From Candidatus Kapaibacterium sp. (GTDB lineage Bacteria > Bacteroidota > Ignavibacteria > Kapaibacteriales > UBA2268): DNA of 6,539 nucleotides. The notes beneath the pieces were generated by a model. It did no database searches. It was not told where the DNA came from and saw only the letters and a program-made list of their open reading frames with translations. The first letter of the stretch is position 1; every line of letters starts with the position of its first letter. Position numbers and translations under genes: made by a program. The DNA is taken from assembly GCA_030835065.1 (NCBI GenBank), contig JAUQWR010000716.1:1-6539 (forward strand). The letters run 5' to 3'. Positions 4,178-6,539 of this stretch are shown here, piece after piece.

Positions 4178-6539
4178 ATGGAGAATAATTTAAAACATAA
4201 ATCTTTTTCGAAAAAACTATTCAAATGGCTAAAGAGAATAGTATTAATATTCCTTATTTTCTTGATACTTTTGTCTGTTACTCTTACAATCGTATTCAAT
4301 ACCGAGTCGTTTCGTCGATCATTTATTGCTGAAATCACTAAGTTAATCAATAATGAACTTATTGGAAAAGTTGAGATAGAAGACTTATATTTTATTAATT
4401 TAAATAAGATTAAAGTCAAAGGATTCAGACTTCTTGCTGCCGGCGATACTGTCGCATCTGCCAATGAAGTGATTGTAGATATTTATTATGAACCATTGCT
4501 TAGTAGCAAAATAAAGCTAAATGAACTCACTTTGAATAGTCCTAACATCAAACTATTGCGAAGCAGAATAGACAGCAATTGGAATATAAATAAAATTGCC
4601 AAGCCTGCTGCAGCATCCGAATCTTCAAAGTCATCTTTAATAATTGATATAAATAAAATCAGACTACGCAATGCTCAGTTTACTATGATTGATTCTTTGG
4701 CAAAGGACTATCCAATAGGAATGTTTAACCCGACAAGAATGCGTTTTAGAGATATCAATCTGGAGATGAGGGCGATTGCCAGAATTGGCGAAAATAAGTT
4801 TTTTGCTAAAATTAATAAACTTGGACTTAGAGATGAGACATCAGGCATTATTGTTAATGATTTATCGATGGTCGCTGAACTGAGCCCCGGTACTATCGAA
4901 GCAAAAAATGCCAAGATTAGTACCAGCGAAGGAAATGTTGAGTTTAATGCAAAAATGTCGAACTTTAATATTTTTGGCAAATCACATGAAATGGCAATTG
5001 AAAATGTTTGGTTTAATGCAGATTTTATTGCTAAAGATTTCAATATGTCTATGATTTATCACTTTGCACCTCTTCCAATCAAAATGGTGGGCGAAAAAGA
5101 TGTAAAAGCCGGTTTTGAAGGTACTTTGAACAATATGAAAATAAATTGGCTCGAAGTTGCCTGGAATGATACTGAAATTACCGGTGAAGGCTATATTAGC
5201 GACATTTTGAAAGGCAAACCAAAGTATAAAATGAAACTGGATGGCAGCGAAGCTTCTTGGCTGGATTTAGTTGGGCTTATGCCTGAGATGAAGCTTGGTA
5301 TGGCTGTTCCTAATTTCAAAACTGCCAGCTTTAAAAAATTATTTGTTGATGGAAGTATTGATTCTGTTTTTACTGATTTCGATTTTAATTCTGCAATTGG
5401 TGATGCAAAAGGTGTAGCTGGGGTTGGTTTCGGTGGGGGTAGACTTTGTTATTCTGGCGACTTATCTACCGAAAAGATCAATCTTAGCCCGATCGTTAGA
5501 AACACCGAAATGCAAAGCTCTTTCAATTCTACAATGAAATTCGTTGGCTCCGGCTATAATTTAAATAATTTGAAAGTTGATTTGAACTTGCATACTTATG
5601 ATTCTAAAATTTCAAAATATAATGTCAAGTCTGGTGATTTAAGTATTAAATTGAGGGCACTCGATACTTTAGTTATTGATACTTGTAAGTTTGTAATTAA
5701 TAGGCACAATAAAGTCGAAGAAACGGAAGTATTCAACGAAGATTTTTCTACTTTGAAGGTTGTAGGCGGTATTGGTTTGAAAAATTTGAAAAATCCTGCT
5801 TATGATGTGTTGATTGAAACTCAAGCTTTAGATATTGAATATATTACTAATAATAAGTTGATGCCTCAGCATCTATCTGCAAAATTTGATATTTCAGGAC
5901 AAGGAATTAACCTTGATAGTATGCAGCTTGATTTGAAATCTTCATTTCAGGAAGTTTTGTTTGGCGATAAAGCTATGATGCCATTTGATTTTATGGCAAA
6001 AATCGAAGGGGATAATCTATCCAGATCTATCTATGTAAAATCTGATTTTATTAATTTATCAATGTTAGGTAAGTATAGTGTTAATAAGCTTATCGAAAGT
6101 ATGACTAATCAAGGTTTGTATCTTGCTGATTTTATTAACCAGAAAATTAGTTTGGTGAAACCTCAAATTTCTGATAAGCCTTATGTTTCAAATATTAAAA
6201 TTCCCAAAAATCCTCATTTTCCTGAAGTTGATTGCGATTTTAATTTAGAAATTAACGATTTTTCTCCCGTATCAAATCTTATTGAAAACTTTAATTTGTT
6301 GTTTTCCGGCAGGATTGAAGGCAAGCTAAGCTCTAATGCCAACGAAAGCTTTTTTGTTTTGGATACTGTCGATATTGATAATATTCAATATAAACTTGGA
6401 CAATTGAGATTGAAATCTGAGGCTATTAGTATGAGCGGAGTGATGAATATTCAATTGCAAGACTCTTTGCCTCAGTTTTCTTATGTTAAGATGAATATGT
6501 TGTCAAAGGGTAATTTCAATATAAATGATATGCAATTGA
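4178..6539 (+). CDS. AsmA/TamB-like envelope protein, N-terminal part (runs off window edge)
   Basis: The frame is open from the ATG at 4178 to the last base, giving 787 codons with no stop. It starts with a basic segment (HKSFSKKLFKWLKR) and one hydrophobic helix at about 21-40, an inner-membrane anchor with the bulk in the periplasm. Residues about 44-140 carry the AsmA/TamB N-terminal pattern: an amphipathic helix, GKVEIEDLYF (63-72), KVKGFRLL, a DTVASANEVIVDI strand, LLSSKIKLNELTLNSPNIKLL and DSNWNINKI. An Ala/Ser-rich linker follows (about 141-153). The rest is repeated short beta strands with Ile/Val/Phe alternation, as in the hydrophobic groove of this bridge-like family that moves lipids or assists outer-membrane protein assembly. 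A glycine-rich patch lies at 408-421. The C-terminal TamB domain, if present, is outside the window, so TamB cannot be separated from other AsmA-like proteins. In-frame TAA at 4163 limits the start; no good Shine-Dalgarno site is seen. It is divergent from the kinase. Confidence 0.85.
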   Translation, partial: MENNLKHKSFSKKLFKWLKRIVLIFLIFLILLSVTLTIVFNTESFRRSFIAEITKLINNELIGKVEIEDLYFINLNKIKVKGFRLLAAGDTVASANEVIVDIYYEPLLSSKIKLNELTLNSPNIKLLRSRIDSNWNINKIAKPAAASESSKSSLIIDINKIRLRNAQFTMIDSLAKDYPIGMFNPTRMRFRDINLEMRAIARIGENKFFAKINKLGLRDETSGIIVNDLSMVAELSPGTIEAKNAKISTSEGNVEFNAKMSNFNIFGKSHEMAIENVWFNADFIAKDFNMSMIYHFAPLPIKMVGEKDVKAGFEGTLNNMKINWLEVAWNDTEITGEGYISDILKGKPKYKMKLDGSEASWLDLVGLMPEMKLGMAVPNFKTASFKKLFVDGSIDSVFTDFDFNSAIGDAKGVAGVGFGGGRLCYSGDLSTEKINLSPIVRNTEMQSSFNSTMKFVGSGYNLNNLKVDLNLHTYDSKISKYNVKSGDLSIKLRALDTLVIDTCKFVINRHNKVEETEVFNEDFSTLKVVGGIGLKNLKNPAYDVLIETQALDIEYITNNKLMPQHLSAKFDISGQGINLDSMQLDLKSSFQEVLFGDKAMMPFDFMAKIEGDNLSRSIYVKSDFINLSMLGKYSVNKLIESMTNQGLYLADFINQKISLVKPQISDKPYVSNIKIPKNPHFPEVDCDFNLEINDFSPVSNLIENFNLLFSGRIEGKLSSNANESFFVLDTVDIDNIQYKLGQLRLKSEAISMSGVMNIQLQDSLPQFSYVKMNMLSKGNFNINDMQL

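Noticed and set aside
4162..5043. Three minus-strand open frames opposite the AsmA/TamB-like gene (4162-4464, 4486-4671, 4708-5043)
   Set aside because: All are antisense to a continuous 787-codon plus-strand frame with family-typical sequence. Their Ser/Leu/Ile-rich composition is a mirror effect.

Overview
The window is AT-rich DNA in the style of a Bacteroidota/Ignavibacteriota-type (FCB group) bacterium. Support for this is the low GC, weak or absent Shine-Dalgarno sites before most starts, a lipoprotein with an acidic run after its lipid-anchored cysteine, an outer-membrane barrel with a SQ-type signal peptide, and a large AsmA/TamB-like envelope protein. No rRNA, tRNA or marker gene is present, so the placement is an inference.

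Layout, left to right. Positions 1-248 hold the N-terminal part of an unrecognised secreted protein on the minus strand. Positions 249-1045 are about 800 bases with no credible gene. They carry a perfect 14-bp palindrome, a 12-bp inverted repeat, a 34-bp direct repeat present twice, and a large inverted array of CACAAAG/CTTTGTG heptads, and they end in a group of hairpins that includes a likely terminator for the gene to the right. Positions 1046-3974 hold three minus-strand genes in the transcription order sensor histidine kinase, small Ig/PKD-like lipoprotein, outer-membrane beta-barrel protein with a mature N-terminal Cys-Cys motif. Positions 3975-4177 are a divergent promoter region with two inverted repeats. 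From 4178 to the window end a plus-strand gene encodes a large AsmA/TamB-like protein that runs off the edge.

All five proteins are predicted to be membrane, envelope or exported proteins. The kinase has the full set of catalytic boxes and is of the CusS/heavy-metal-sensor type by general architecture, but no response regulator lies next to it on either side. The lipoprotein and barrel are separated by 11 bp and are very probably co-transcribed. They may be outputs or accessories of the kinase, but this is inferred from position only. I did not find a convincing new defence, mobile or RNA system. The items most worth a second look are the regulator-less kinase/lipoprotein/barrel unit and the structured intergenic repeat at 566-845.
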